From CADCVT01 sp035940955 (GTDB lineage Bacteria; Actinomycetota; Thermoleophilia; Solirubrobacterales; Solirubrobacteraceae): 64,000 nt of DNA. The notes below the pieces were generated by a model. The model had not been told where the DNA came from and made no database searches. It saw only the letters and a program-made list of their open reading frames with translations. Positions 7,677 to 16,477 of this stretch are shown in pieces. Positions within the stretch are counted from its first letter, which is position 1. Every line of letters starts with the position of its first letter. The stretch covers positions 16,820 to 80,819 of the forward strand of contig DASZEJ010000176.1 of the NCBI GenBank assembly GCA_035940955.1, read 5' to 3'. The position numbers and the translations under genes are program-made.

Positions 7677-8695
7677 TCGACGCGATCCGCCGCTTCACCT
7701 ATCACCGCCAGCGGCTCGGCCGCGCCGCGCCGGACGCGCCCACCGCGCTGCGCGACGTCGTCGGCGTGTACTCCTCGCATCCCAGCGCGCCGCTGTCCCT
7801 GTACGCGCGCGCCGCGGCCTTCGACTTCAAGGCGGTCGACGGCCTGCGCCTGCCCGCGATGCGCGGCTCGATCCACCTGCTCCCGCGCGACACCGCCCAC
7901 CTCGCCTTCCGCGGGCTCGAGCTGCCGCCCGCGACCGAGGCAAGCCGGATGAAGTACTTCAAGCTCACGCCGGAGCGGTACGCGGAGCTGCGCGAGAAGA
8001 CGCTCGCGGTCGCGGCCGAGCCGCGCACCGCCGCCGAGCTGAGGAAGCTCGTCGGCGCCGGCGACGAGATGCGGTACGTGCTCGCCGCGATGGGCCGCGA
8101 GGGTCTGCTCGTCCGCGTCGGCGCGGAGGGGCTGCGCTCGAACGCGCTGCGGTGGGCCCGAGCGGAGATCCCCGGCGCCGACCCCGACGAAGCGCTGGCC
8201 TGGCTGGCCGGCGAGTACCTGCGCGCGTTCGGCCCGGCGCGCCGCGAGGACTTCGCGTGGTGGGCCGGCGTCCAGCCGAAGCGCGCGCAGGCCGCGCTCG
8301 CGACCGTCGACACGGTCGAGCTCGACGGGGGGCTCCTCCTCCGCCGCGCCGACGAGGCCGAGCTCGACCGCGCGCCCAAGCTGCCGCGCGACGCCGTCGA
8401 CCTCCTCCCCAAGTGGGACGCGCTCACGATGGGCTACCCCCGCGACGGGCGCGGGCGCTTCGCCCACGAGGACGTGCTCGACCGCTGCTACGACTTCCGC
8501 GGCGACGGCAACCCGCTCGTGCTGCGCGGCGGCGAGGCGGTCGCCGCGTGGACGCTGCGGTTCGCCGGCAAGCGCATGGAGGTGGAGCTCGACTGGTTCG
8601 AGCGCCCGGGCGCCAAGCTCGCGAAGGCGGTGGCCGGGAAGGTCGAGGACGTCGGGGCATTGCTCGGCGCATCCTCGGTCACCGGGCACGATTGA
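7673..8695 (+). CDS. Winged-helix DNA-binding domain protein (HTH_42 / AlkZ-like family)
   Basis: The 340-residue protein belongs to the HTH_42 family, which includes the YcaQ/AlkZ DNA glycosylases that unhook crosslinks or remove alkylated bases. Signature segments are RFTYHRQRLG near the N terminus, LPAMRGSIHLLPRD (about 60-73), a central GPARREDFAWWAGV (about 190-203) and LLPKWDALTMGY (about 240-251). The start is the GTG at 7673, inside the stop of the preceding gene. It lies directly upstream of imuB. A DNA-repair role is plausible, but many members of the family are uncharacterised and I could not confirm the QxQ/QxD catalytic motif of AlkZ. Confidence 0.75.
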   Translation: MIDAIRRFTYHRQRLGRAAPDAPTALRDVVGVYSSHPSAPLSLYARAAAFDFKAVDGLRLPAMRGSIHLLPRDTAHLAFRGLELPPATEASRMKYFKLTPERYAELREKTLAVAAEPRTAAELRKLVGAGDEMRYVLAAMGREGLLVRVGAEGLRSNALRWARAEIPGADPDEALAWLAGEYLRAFGPARREDFAWWAGVQPKRAQAALATVDTVELDGGLLLRRADEAELDRAPKLPRDAVDLLPKWDALTMGYPRDGRGRFAHEDVLDRCYDFRGDGNPLVLRGGEAVAAWTLRFAGKRMEVELDWFERPGAKLAKAVAGKVEDVGALLGASSVTGHD

Positions 8696-8719
8696 GCTTG
8701 CCACGCAACAGAATCGTTG

Positions 8720-8733
8720 CGAACATGTGTTCG
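8720..8733. promoter_or_regulatory. LexA box at the imuB start
   Basis: CGAACATGTGTTCG is a perfect SOS box. Its last base lies 5 bases before the imuB ATG at 8739, leaving no room for a leader with a ribosome binding site downstream of it. Confidence 0.85.
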
Positions 8734-8738
8734 ATTCG

Positions 8739-9920
8739 ATGATCGTCTGCGTCCTCCTTCCACGATTCGCGCTGGCCGTGGCCGCCGCCGACCGCGAGCA
8801 GCTCCTCCGCCAGCCCTCGGCACTCGCCCCCGAGCCGGGCAGGGAGCAGCTCGTGGGGGAGGTCTCGCCGGCCGCCGAGGCGCACGGCGTCAGGCCGGGG
8901 ATGCGGCTCGGCGAGGCGCTGGCCCGGTCGCCGCGGCTCGCGCTCGTCCCGCCCGACCCCGTCGGGGTGGCGGACGCATGGGAGAGGGTCGTCGCCCGGC
9001 TGGAGTCCGTCGGCGCCGCGGTCGAGACGCCCGCTCCGGGCCACGCGCTCTTCGACGCCCGCGGCCTGCGCCGGCTGCACGGCGGCCATCTCGACGGGGT
9101 GGTCGCCGCCACGCGAAAGGCCGTCGCGCGGCCCGCGCGCATCGGCGCCGGCCCGACGAAGTTCGTCGCGCTCGCCGCCGCCACCGCGGCGCGCGCCCGC
9201 CGCCCGCACGTCGTCGCGCCCGACCGCGCGCGCCGCTTCCTCGCCGCCCAGCCCGTCGACCTCCTGCGCCACCGCGACGCGACCGCCGCGCTCCCCGAGG
9301 CGCTCGAGCGGCTCGGCATCGCCACCCTCGGCGACCTCGCGGCGCTGCCGCGCGCTGCCCTCGCCGACCGCTTCGGCGCCGCCGGCGCGCACGCCCACGA
9401 GCTGGCGTGCGGCGACGATGCGCCGGTCCGCCCGCGCGTCCCCGGCGAGCGGCTGGAGGAGTCGCTCGACCTGCCCGAGGCCGCCTCCGGCCCGCAGCTC
9501 GAGCGCGCGCTCGCGATGCTCGTCGACCGCCTCCTCGCCCGCCGCGAGCGCGACGGCCGGACGATCCGCGCCGCGGTCGTCTCCGCCACCCTCGTCGAGG
9601 GCGGGACGTGGCGCGAGCGGGTCGTCTTCCGCGAGGCGACCGCCGACCCCGGCCGCATGCGGCTCGCGCTGGCCGGCCGCCTGCAGCTCCTTCCCGCCCC
9701 CGCCGAGACCCTGCGCCTCGCGGCCGACCGCCTCGGCCCCGCCCACGGCGGCACCGGGGCGCTGTTCGAGGACGGGGCCGCCGAGCGCCGCGGCCGGCTC
9801 CGCGAGGCCGTCCGCCAGGCGCGCGCGGCCGCCGGCCCGGAGGCGGCGCTGCGCGTGCTCGCCGTCGACCCGGAGTCGCGCGTCCCCGAGCGGCGCGCGG
9901 TCCTGACGCCGTTCGAATGA
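8739..9920 (+). CDS. imuB: ImuB-like inactive Y-family polymerase (mutasome adaptor)
   Basis: The 393-residue protein has the fold of Y-family translesion polymerases, with helix-hairpin-helix (ERLGIATLGDLAALPRAAL, about 188-206) and little-finger regions. The catalytic acidic residues are missing: the first metal-binding strand reads IVCVLLPRFALAVA instead of the DMD-type motif, and the second reads HALFDARGLRRL. This is the pattern of ImuB, which links DnaE2 to the beta clamp for SOS mutagenesis. The ATG at 8739 is chosen; a GTG at 8727 lies inside the LexA box. A small DUF6504-type gene overlaps its stop. No imuA' (RecA-like) gene is next to it. Confidence 0.87.
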   Translation: MIVCVLLPRFALAVAAADREQLLRQPSALAPEPGREQLVGEVSPAAEAHGVRPGMRLGEALARSPRLALVPPDPVGVADAWERVVARLESVGAAVETPAPGHALFDARGLRRLHGGHLDGVVAATRKAVARPARIGAGPTKFVALAAATAARARRPHVVAPDRARRFLAAQPVDLLRHRDATAALPEALERLGIATLGDLAALPRAALADRFGAAGAHAHELACGDDAPVRPRVPGERLEESLDLPEAASGPQLERALAMLVDRLLARRERDGRTIRAAVVSATLVEGGTWRERVVFREATADPGRMRLALAGRLQLLPAPAETLRLAADRLGPAHGGTGALFEDGAAERRGRLREAVRQARAAAGPEAALRVLAVDPESRVPERRAVLTPFE

Positions 9921-10162
9921 GCCCCGGCCCGCGACGCCTCAACGAGCCGCGCCCCGCCCGGGTCCGCGCCGCCGCGAACGGCCAGCCGCTCGCCGTCGAC
10001 GGCCACGCGGTCGATGCCGTCCGCGAGTCCTGGCTGGTCGAGGACCGCTGGTGGACCGACCGCCCGATCCGCCGCCGGTACTGGGAGGTCGTCACGGTCG
10101 ACGGGCGCAACGCGATCGTGTTCCGCGAGATCGAGCGCGGGCGCTGGTTCCGCCAGCGCTGA
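9917..10162 (+). CDS. DUF6504-type small protein, coupled to imuB
   Basis: The 81-residue protein starts at the ATG at 9917, overlapping the imuB stop (ATGA). The core motif is VRESWLVEDRWWTDRPIRRRYWEVV followed by VDGRNAIVFREIERGRWFRQR (given here as two short stretches). This is the pattern of the DUF6504 proteins found beside imuB in actinobacteria. It is cytosolic, basic and tryptophan-rich. Translational coupling suggests it is SOS-induced with ImuB and may help the mutasome, but no biochemical role is known to me. Confidence 0.75.
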   Translation: MSPGPRRLNEPRPARVRAAANGQPLAVDGHAVDAVRESWLVEDRWWTDRPIRRRYWEVVTVDGRNAIVFREIERGRWFRQR

Positions 10163-10190
10163 CGCGCGCGGCTGCCACGATTGGGCGCGC

Positions 10191-11432
10191 ATGCCGTCCG
10201 CCGGCCTCGGCCACGTCGCCACCGCCTCGTTCCTCGCCTCGCGCGTCGCGCCGACCGGCGGGTTCGCGGTCGCGCTCGCCGGCGGGGTGGCGATCGCGCG
10301 CGCCGCGCAGCGCGGCGGCTTTCGGTCGGGCGCGGGGACGAGCGCCGCGGCGATCCTTCAGACGGTGGCGATCATGGGGCCGGCGCGCGTGGGGATCCCG
10401 CTCACGCAGGCGGTCTCCGCGCCGGTGCTCGGGTGGATGGAGGCGCGCGGGCGCGGGACCGTCGCGCAGGCGCTCGCCGCGGCGGCGATCCGGCTGGCGC
10501 ACCACGTCGTGGGCGTCCTCTTCTACGTGTGGCTGATCCTCGGGATCGACGCGTACGCGGGCAGCTACGACCGGCTGCTCGGCTGGCTCCCGCTGCTGCC
10601 GGAGGGGAGGACGGGCGCGCTGATCGCGACGGCGCTGGCGATCCTCGGGTGGACGGTGGGGGCGAGCGTCGTGCAGGCGGTCGTGTACCGGCGGGGGCTG
10701 CGGCGCTGGCCGGCGGACGGGTCGCCGAGCCCTCTCTCGGACGTCTCGCTGGGCGCCGCTCGTGCCGTCCCGGCCCGCGCGCCCGCGGTCGCGGTCGCGG
10801 TCGCCCCGCGCTTCGACCCGCGGGCGGTCGTCCTCGCCGCGGTCGTGGCGTTCGCGGTGCTCGTCGCCAGCACGGCGTGGGCGCTGCTGGGGGCGGTCGC
10901 GGCCTGGCTCGCGGTGGCGTGGGCGCTGTCGCGCGGCGACCGGGCGCCGGTCCCCGCCGGCCTCGTCCTCACCGCCGCGCTCGCGGGAACGACGCTCGTC
11001 TTCGGGCTAGCCGGCGGCCTGGGCGTGGACGTGACGCTGCGCCGGACGGTGCGCGCGGCGCTGCTCGTGCTCGTCGCGACGTGGCTGCGGTCGGCGGCGG
11101 GGGAGGACGGGCTGCGCGAGGTGTTCCGGCGGATGCTGCGGCGCGTGCGGCGGGTGCCGGTCGCGCGGGAGACCGAGGAGGTGCTGGGCGCGCTCGGGTC
11201 GCCGGGGACGCTGGCGGCGTCGGGGCGCCGGCTGCTCGAGCGGCTGCGCGGCGTGCCGGCGAAGCGGCCGGTCCCGCTGGCGGACGCGGTGCTCGACTGG
11301 GTCGCGGGGGAAGCGGGGCACCACGCGGCCGCGCCGCCCGAGCCGCCGCGGGTGCTCCGCGCGCGGGCGCGCGACGGGGCGCTGGTGGCGCTCGCCGTGG
11401 CGACGGCGCTGAGTCTCCCGCTCGCTTCGTGA
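10191..11432 (+). CDS. Polytopic membrane protein of unknown function
   Basis: The 413-residue protein starts at the ATG at 10191. It has about eight hydrophobic segments, near residues 20-37, 50-80, 98-122, 143-165, 208-243 (probably two), 253-275 and 286-297, with a final hydrophobic tail at 396-413. A cytosolic Arg-rich segment (about 300-390) separates the last two. I do not recognise a family. It lies between the imuB pair and the TadE-like gene in the same direction. Whether LexA control at 8720 extends to it is unknown; there is a 28-base gap after the DUF6504-type gene. Confidence 0.72.
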   Translation: MPSAGLGHVATASFLASRVAPTGGFAVALAGGVAIARAAQRGGFRSGAGTSAAAILQTVAIMGPARVGIPLTQAVSAPVLGWMEARGRGTVAQALAAAAIRLAHHVVGVLFYVWLILGIDAYAGSYDRLLGWLPLLPEGRTGALIATALAILGWTVGASVVQAVVYRRGLRRWPADGSPSPLSDVSLGAARAVPARAPAVAVAVAPRFDPRAVVLAAVVAFAVLVASTAWALLGAVAAWLAVAWALSRGDRAPVPAGLVLTAALAGTTLVFGLAGGLGVDVTLRRTVRAALLVLVATWLRSAAGEDGLREVFRRMLRRVRRVPVARETEEVLGALGSPGTLAASGRRLLERLRGVPAKRPVPLADAVLDWVAGEAGHHAAAPPEPPRVLRARARDGALVALAVATALSLPLAS

Positions 11433-11519
11433 CGCTTTCGGCACAGACGCGCGTTGTTCCGTGTGGGGGTCGCGCGCAGGCTCCCGGCCATGCGATGTCG
11501 GTCTCGATGGCGAAGGGGG

Positions 11520-12743
11520 ATGGCGCGCCGCTGGAGCGAGCGCGGCCAGGCCTCGGTCGAGTGGATCGCCGTGGTCGGCGTGGTGGTGTGCGCGCTCGCC
11601 GCCGCGGTGGCGGGCGCCGTCCCTGGGGCCGGTGCCGTCCCGCGCGCGGTCGCGGCGGGGTTCGAGCGGGCGTTCTGCCTCGTCAGCGGCGGCGACTGTC
11701 TCAGCGGGCGGCCGCGGCCGTGCGTCGTGGGCGCGCACGAGCACGCGCACGAGCGGCGGGTGTCGCTTGCCCTGGTGCGGCTCGCCGACGGGCGGACCGT
11801 CCTGCGCGAGCAGCGCTCCGACGGCACCGTGGCGGTGACGGTCGAGGACGCCGCGCGAGCTGGCGTGGAGGTCGTCGCCGGGGGCAAGGCCAGCATCGGC
11901 GGACACGGCTTCACGCTCGCCGGGTCGATCGGCGGCGAGCTCGGCGGCGGAGCGGGGCGGCGGTTCGTCCTGCCCGACGCGCGCGCCGCCGACGCGCTGA
12001 TCGCGGCGATGCGGCGGGAGTCCTCGGGCGCACGGCGGATCGCCGGCGGCGACGGAGGCGGCGGGCCCGTGCCCGACGAGCAGTGGTGGGTCGTGGGACC
12101 GCGCGGGCGCGTCGAGGCGAGCGCCAAGCTGGCGAAGCTCCACCTGGACGCGGACGCGGTCGCGGACGCGGTCGCGGGCATCCGCGAGAGCCCGCGCACC
12201 GGCGCGCAGACGGTCGTGCTGCGGACCGACGGCGAGCTCGTGGCGTCGCTCACCGCGCCGCTGGCGCGCGCGGGGCTCGCGTCGCCGCAGCGCGCCGCGG
12301 TCGAGCTGGCGCTCGACCCGCGCGGCGACCCGGTCGCGCTGACCGTGCGCGGGGCGCGCGGGGTGGACGGGGAGGCGCGGATCGGCGAGCGCCGGCTCCG
12401 CGGCGGGAACCTGTTGGAGATCGAGGCGCGGCTGGACCTGGTCGACCCGGAGGTCCGCGCGCGGGCGAGGGAGCTGGTCGGCGCGCTCGGCGACGTCGCG
12501 CCCCGCCGAGCGCTCGCCGCGGCGCGGGCGCTGGGCGCCCGGCTGGCCGAGCGAGCGCGCGTGGACGTCCGGCTGTACGAGACCGACCGCACGTCGCGCG
12601 TGCGGGGCGGGACGGCCGGGATGGGCGGGGAGCTGGGCTACGAGGAGGAGGAGATCACGCGGACCGCCCGGCTGCTCGACGCCTGGGGGCGCGAGCCGGG
12701 GATGGGCTGGACGCGCCGCCTGGACTGCGTGGGCGTGGCGTGA
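11520..12743 (+). CDS. TadE-like N-terminus fused to a large exported domain
   Basis: The 407-residue protein begins with a pilin-like leader, RRWSERGQASVEWIAVVGVV, followed by a hydrophobic helix (about 14-36). This matches TadE/type IVb pilin-like proteins. The remaining ~370 residues lie outside the membrane. They start with a Cys-rich patch (CLVSGGDCLSGRPRPC) and continue as a beta/alpha-rich region with no family I recognise, ending in a Cys (RRLDCVGVA). TadE proteins are normally only 100-200 residues. The ATG at 11520 is chosen because AAGGGGG lies 4-5 bases upstream; an earlier GTG-type start is possible. Its stop overlaps the most upstream possible dnaE2 start. Confidence 0.68.
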   Translation: MARRWSERGQASVEWIAVVGVVVCALAAAVAGAVPGAGAVPRAVAAGFERAFCLVSGGDCLSGRPRPCVVGAHEHAHERRVSLALVRLADGRTVLREQRSDGTVAVTVEDAARAGVEVVAGGKASIGGHGFTLAGSIGGELGGGAGRRFVLPDARAADALIAAMRRESSGARRIAGGDGGGGPVPDEQWWVVGPRGRVEASAKLAKLHLDADAVADAVAGIRESPRTGAQTVVLRTDGELVASLTAPLARAGLASPQRAAVELALDPRGDPVALTVRGARGVDGEARIGERRLRGGNLLEIEARLDLVDPEVRARARELVGALGDVAPRRALAAARALGARLAERARVDVRLYETDRTSRVRGGTAGMGGELGYEEEEITRTARLLDAWGREPGMGWTRRLDCVGVA

Positions 12744-12761
12744 TGCCGTCCTCGATCCATG

Positions 12762-12775
12762 CGAACATGTGTTCG
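12762..12775. promoter_or_regulatory. LexA box at the dnaE2 start
   Basis: CGAACATGTGTTCG is identical to the imuB box. It covers the ATG at 12767 and ends directly before an in-frame GTG at 12776, so the operator overlaps the start region of dnaE2. Confidence 0.85.
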
Positions 12776-15700
12776 GTGCAGTACGCCGAGCTCCACGCCC
12801 ACTCCGCCTTCTCCTTCCTCGACGGGGCGAGCCTGCCGTCCGAGCTCGCGGCGGCCGCGGTCGAGCTCGGCTACGAGGCCGTCGCGCTGACCGACCACAA
12901 CGGCGTCTACGGGTCGATGGAGTTCGCGCAGGCGGCGCAGGCGCTCGGGCTGCGGGCGCTGCACGGGGCGGAGGTGGACGTGGTCGACCAGCCGGTCGGG
13001 CCGTGCCGGCGCGACGCGCCGCCGCCGTCGCGCCACGTCACGCTGCTCGTCCGCGACGCGCGCGGGTGGAGCAACCTCTGCCGCCTGCTCACGCGCGCCC
13101 ACGCGCACACGCGGGCGCCCGAGGGCGGTCCGATCGTCGACTCGCCGCGCGTCACGCTCGCCGACCTCGAGGAGCACGCCGAGGGGCTCGTCTGCCTGAG
13201 CGGCTGCGCGCGCGACGGCGTGCGCGACGAGCCGACGATGCGCCGGCTGCTCGGCGCGTTCGGGCGCGACGCGTTCCGGGTCGAGCTGCAGCGTCCGTTC
13301 CAGCGCCACGACCGGGCGCTGAACCGCGGGCTGGCGTCGCTCGCCTCGCGGCTCGGAGTCCCGTGCGTGGCGACCGGCGACGTCCACGCGCACACGCGGG
13401 AACGGGCGCGGCTGCAGGACGCGTTCGTCGCCGTGCGCGAGCACACGACGCTCGACGCCTCCGAGCCGCTGCGCCGCGGCAACCACGCGCACGTGCTGGC
13501 CTCGCCCGCGGCGATGGCGGCGCGCTTCGCCGACCATCCGGACGCCGTCGCCGAGACGGCGCGGCTGGCGGCGACGCTCGAGTTCGACCTCACCCACGAC
13601 CTCGGCTACCGCTACCCCGGCGCGGAGGACGGCGAGGCCGACCGCCGGCTGGCCGAGACCTGCCACGCGTTCTTCGAGCAGCGCTACCCGCTCGGCGACC
13701 GCACGCGCGCGCCGTCCGGGCGGCCGCTGCGCGAGGAGGCCGCCGAGCGCCTCGAGACCGAGCTGCGCCTGATCGCCGGCCTGGGGCTGTCCGGGTTCTT
13801 CAACCTCCACCACGAGCTGCTCGAGCTGGCGCGGGAGGTCGCGCGCGAGGTGCGCGGGCCGTCCGCGGCGCGCCAGGTGCTCCCGCCCGGGCGGGGGCGG
13901 GGCTCCTCGGTGTCCTCGATCGTCTGCTACCTGACCGGGCTCTCGCACGTCGACCCGGTCCAGAACGAGCTGCTCCTCGGGCGCTTCCTGAACGAGGAGA
14001 TCACCTCGCTGCCCGACATCGACCTCGACTTCCCGCGCGACGTGCGCGAGGTGCTGCTGCCGCGCATCCACGACCGCTACGGCCGCGACCGCTCGGCGCT
14101 CGTCGCCGCCTTCCCGACGTACAAGGCGCGCGGCGCGATCCGCGAGCTGGGCAAGGCGCTCGGCCTGCCGCCGGGCGAGATCGAGCGCGTCGCCCGCGGG
14201 TCGGAGGGGTTCGGCCGCGTCGGCGACGACATCGAGGCGACGCTCGGCGTCGAGCGCCTCGGCGCTCGGGCCGGCGCCGAGCCTTCGGCCTCGGGCGTCC
14301 CCGGCTCCGCGGCGGGCCGCGACGCCGCCGGGGTCCCCGGCTCCGCGAACGCCCGCGACGCCGCCGGGTTCCCTGGCTCGGCGCCGCCCTCCCGCTGGGC
14401 CTGGCTCAAGGCGCTCGCCGACGAGGCCTACGGCCTGCCGCGCCACCTCTCGCAGCACTCCGGGGGGATGATCGTCTCCACCCGGCCGCTCGTCGACTGC
14501 TGCCCGGTGGTCCCCGCGGCGATGGCGGGCCGCCAGATGGTCCACTGGGACAAGGACTCGTGCGCGGACGCGGGGTTCCTCAAGATCGACCTGCTCGGGC
14601 TGGGGATGCTCTCCGCGGTCGAGCGCTGCGTCGACCACATCGCGCGGCGAACGGGCGAGGTGATCGACCTCTCGCGCATTCCGTTCGACGACCCCGAGAC
14701 CTACGCCATGATCCAGGAGGCCGACACGACCGGCGTCTTCCAGATCGAGAGCCGGGCGCAGATGGCCTCGCTGCGCCGGACCCGGCCCGAGACGCTCGAG
14801 GAGCTGACGATCCAGGTGGCGATCGTGCGCCCGGGGCCGATCCAGGGCGGCGCGGTCAACCCGTACATCGCGCGCCGCCAGCGGCTGCGCGCGGATCCCA
14901 ACTTCCAGATCCCCTACGAGCATCCGTCGCTCGAGCCGGTCCTGCGCGAGACCCTCGGCGCGATCATCTTCCAGGACCAGGTCATCGAGGTCGCGATGGC
15001 GTTCGCCGGCTTCTCGCCGGGCGAGGCCGAGGGGCTGCGCCGCGCGATGAGCCGCAAGCGCTCGGAGGCGGCGATCATGGCCCACCGCGAGCGCTTCGTG
15101 ACCGGGGCGGTGGAGCGCCACCCCGACGTCGACGAGGCGCTCGCCGAGCGCGTGTGGGGGATGGTCGTCGGCTTCTCGGGCTTCGGCTTCCCGAAGGCGC
15201 ACGGAGCGGCGTTCGGCCTCCTCGCCTACCAGTCGACCTGGCTCCGAGTCCACCACCCGCTCGAGTTCCTCTGCGGCCTGCTCGACGAGCAGCCGATGGG
15301 CTTCTACCCACCCGACTCCCTCATCCACGAGGCCCAGCGCCGCGGCCTCGAAGTGCTGCCGCCCGACGTCAACCGCAGCGACGTGCTGTGCACGATCGAG
15401 TCCGACGCCCCGGGCCCCCTCCCGCCTGACGCGACCCCCTCCGCCCCCAGCGCCGGCCCCTCCGCTCCCGACGCGGCCCCCTCCGCTCCGGACGCACTCC
15501 CCTCCGGTCCCGACGCGGCCCCCTCGGCTCCGGACGCCGCCCCCTCTCGCGCGGCGATCCGCGTCGGGCTGGGCTACGTCCTCGGCGTGCGGGCCGACGA
15601 GGTCGCGGCGCTCGTCGCGGCGCGCCGCCGGGCGGGGCCGTTCCGGTCGCTGGAGGACCTTGCTTCGCGCGCCGGGGCGGGACGGGCGGCGCTGGAGCGG

Positions 15701-16414
15701 CTCGCGTGGTCGGGCGCGTGCGACGCGCTCGCCGGCGACCGTCGCACGGCCCTGTGGCAGCTCGGCGTCGCCGCACCCGGGCGGCGGGTGGACGGGGGAG
15801 GGGTGCAGCTCTCCCTCCCGCTCGGGCTGCCGTTGCCGCCGCGGCTGCGCGCGCTGGGGGCGTGGGAGGAGATGCTCGCCGACTACGGCACGACCGGCGT
15901 GAGCGCGCGCGTGCACCCGCTCGCGCTGCTGCGCCCGCGGCTCGCCGCGCGCGGCGCGGTCACGAGCGCCGAGCTGAACCGCCTGCCGCACGACTCGCGC
16001 GTCCGGATCGGCGGGCTGGTCGTCGCCCGCCAGCGGCCCGGAACCGCGAAGGGCATCGTGTTCCTGCTGCTCGAGGACGAGCACGGCACCGTGAACCTCA
16101 TCGTGTCGCCCGACGTCTACGAGCGCGACCGGCTCGCGGTCCGGGTCGAGCCGCTCGTCGTGGCGGAGGGCACGCTGGAGCGGTTCGCCTCGTCGGGTGG
16201 CGCGGTGAACGTGGTGGTCCGCCGCCTGATTGCGCTCGAGCGGCCCGACGACGCGCCCGCCGACGTCCACGCGCTGCCCGCGGCGATCGGCGGCACCGCG
16301 GAGGAGGCGCTGCCGGAGGAGGCCGCCGAGCCCGCCGCCGTGGCTGCCGGCGGCGGCGACTTCCGGGCGGTCGCCCCGCCCGTCATGTCGTTCATGAGAG
16401 GGAGGTCGCGATGA
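12767..16414 (+). CDS. dnaE2: Error-prone DNA polymerase DnaE2
   Basis: This is the SOS-inducible C-family polymerase that performs translesion synthesis with ImuB. The PHP domain opens with YAELHAHSAFSFLDGAS. Polymerase motifs include SLPDIDLDFPRDVRE (PDIDxDF acidic pair), GRGSSVSSIV and FGFPKAHGAAFGLLAYQS. An OB fold near the C terminus (VRIGGLVVARQRP) completes the DnaE2 layout. Length is about 1215 residues, somewhat long for DnaE2 because of two repeat-rich insertions: one at 14265-14395 and one at 15405-15550 (tandem APDAAPS units). Starts at 12743, 12767 and 12776 are all possible; the LexA box lies at 12762-12775. Confidence 0.95.
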   Translation: MCSVQYAELHAHSAFSFLDGASLPSELAAAAVELGYEAVALTDHNGVYGSMEFAQAAQALGLRALHGAEVDVVDQPVGPCRRDAPPPSRHVTLLVRDARGWSNLCRLLTRAHAHTRAPEGGPIVDSPRVTLADLEEHAEGLVCLSGCARDGVRDEPTMRRLLGAFGRDAFRVELQRPFQRHDRALNRGLASLASRLGVPCVATGDVHAHTRERARLQDAFVAVREHTTLDASEPLRRGNHAHVLASPAAMAARFADHPDAVAETARLAATLEFDLTHDLGYRYPGAEDGEADRRLAETCHAFFEQRYPLGDRTRAPSGRPLREEAAERLETELRLIAGLGLSGFFNLHHELLELAREVAREVRGPSAARQVLPPGRGRGSSVSSIVCYLTGLSHVDPVQNELLLGRFLNEEITSLPDIDLDFPRDVREVLLPRIHDRYGRDRSALVAAFPTYKARGAIRELGKALGLPPGEIERVARGSEGFGRVGDDIEATLGVERLGARAGAEPSASGVPGSAAGRDAAGVPGSANARDAAGFPGSAPPSRWAWLKALADEAYGLPRHLSQHSGGMIVSTRPLVDCCPVVPAAMAGRQMVHWDKDSCADAGFLKIDLLGLGMLSAVERCVDHIARRTGEVIDLSRIPFDDPETYAMIQEADTTGVFQIESRAQMASLRRTRPETLEELTIQVAIVRPGPIQGGAVNPYIARRQRLRADPNFQIPYEHPSLEPVLRETLGAIIFQDQVIEVAMAFAGFSPGEAEGLRRAMSRKRSEAAIMAHRERFVTGAVERHPDVDEALAERVWGMVVGFSGFGFPKAHGAAFGLLAYQSTWLRVHHPLEFLCGLLDEQPMGFYPPDSLIHEAQRRGLEVLPPDVNRSDVLCTIESDAPGPLPPDATPSAPSAGPSAPDAAPSAPDALPSGPDAAPSAPDAAPSRAAIRVGLGYVLGVRADEVAALVAARRRAGPFRSLEDLASRAGAGRAALERLAWSGACDALAGDRRTALWQLGVAAPGRRVDGGGVQLSLPLGLPLPPRLRALGAWEEMLADYGTTGVSARVHPLALLRPRLAARGAVTSAELNRLPHDSRVRIGGLVVARQRPGTAKGIVFLLLEDEHGTVNLIVSPDVYERDRLAVRVEPLVVAEGTLERFASSGGAVNVVVRRLIALERPDDAPADVHALPAAIGGTAEEALPEEAAEPAAVAAGGGDFRAVAPPVMSFMRGRSR

Positions 16415-16477
16415 GGCGGGCGCGTGCGCCGGGCGAGGGATCGCCGCGCCGCGCGTCTGGGTAAGCTCGCCGCGCAT

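Noticed and set aside
8727..8738. GTG at 8727 as imuB start
   Set aside because: It lies inside the LexA box and would add only four residues before the ATG at 8739, which opens the conserved first strand.
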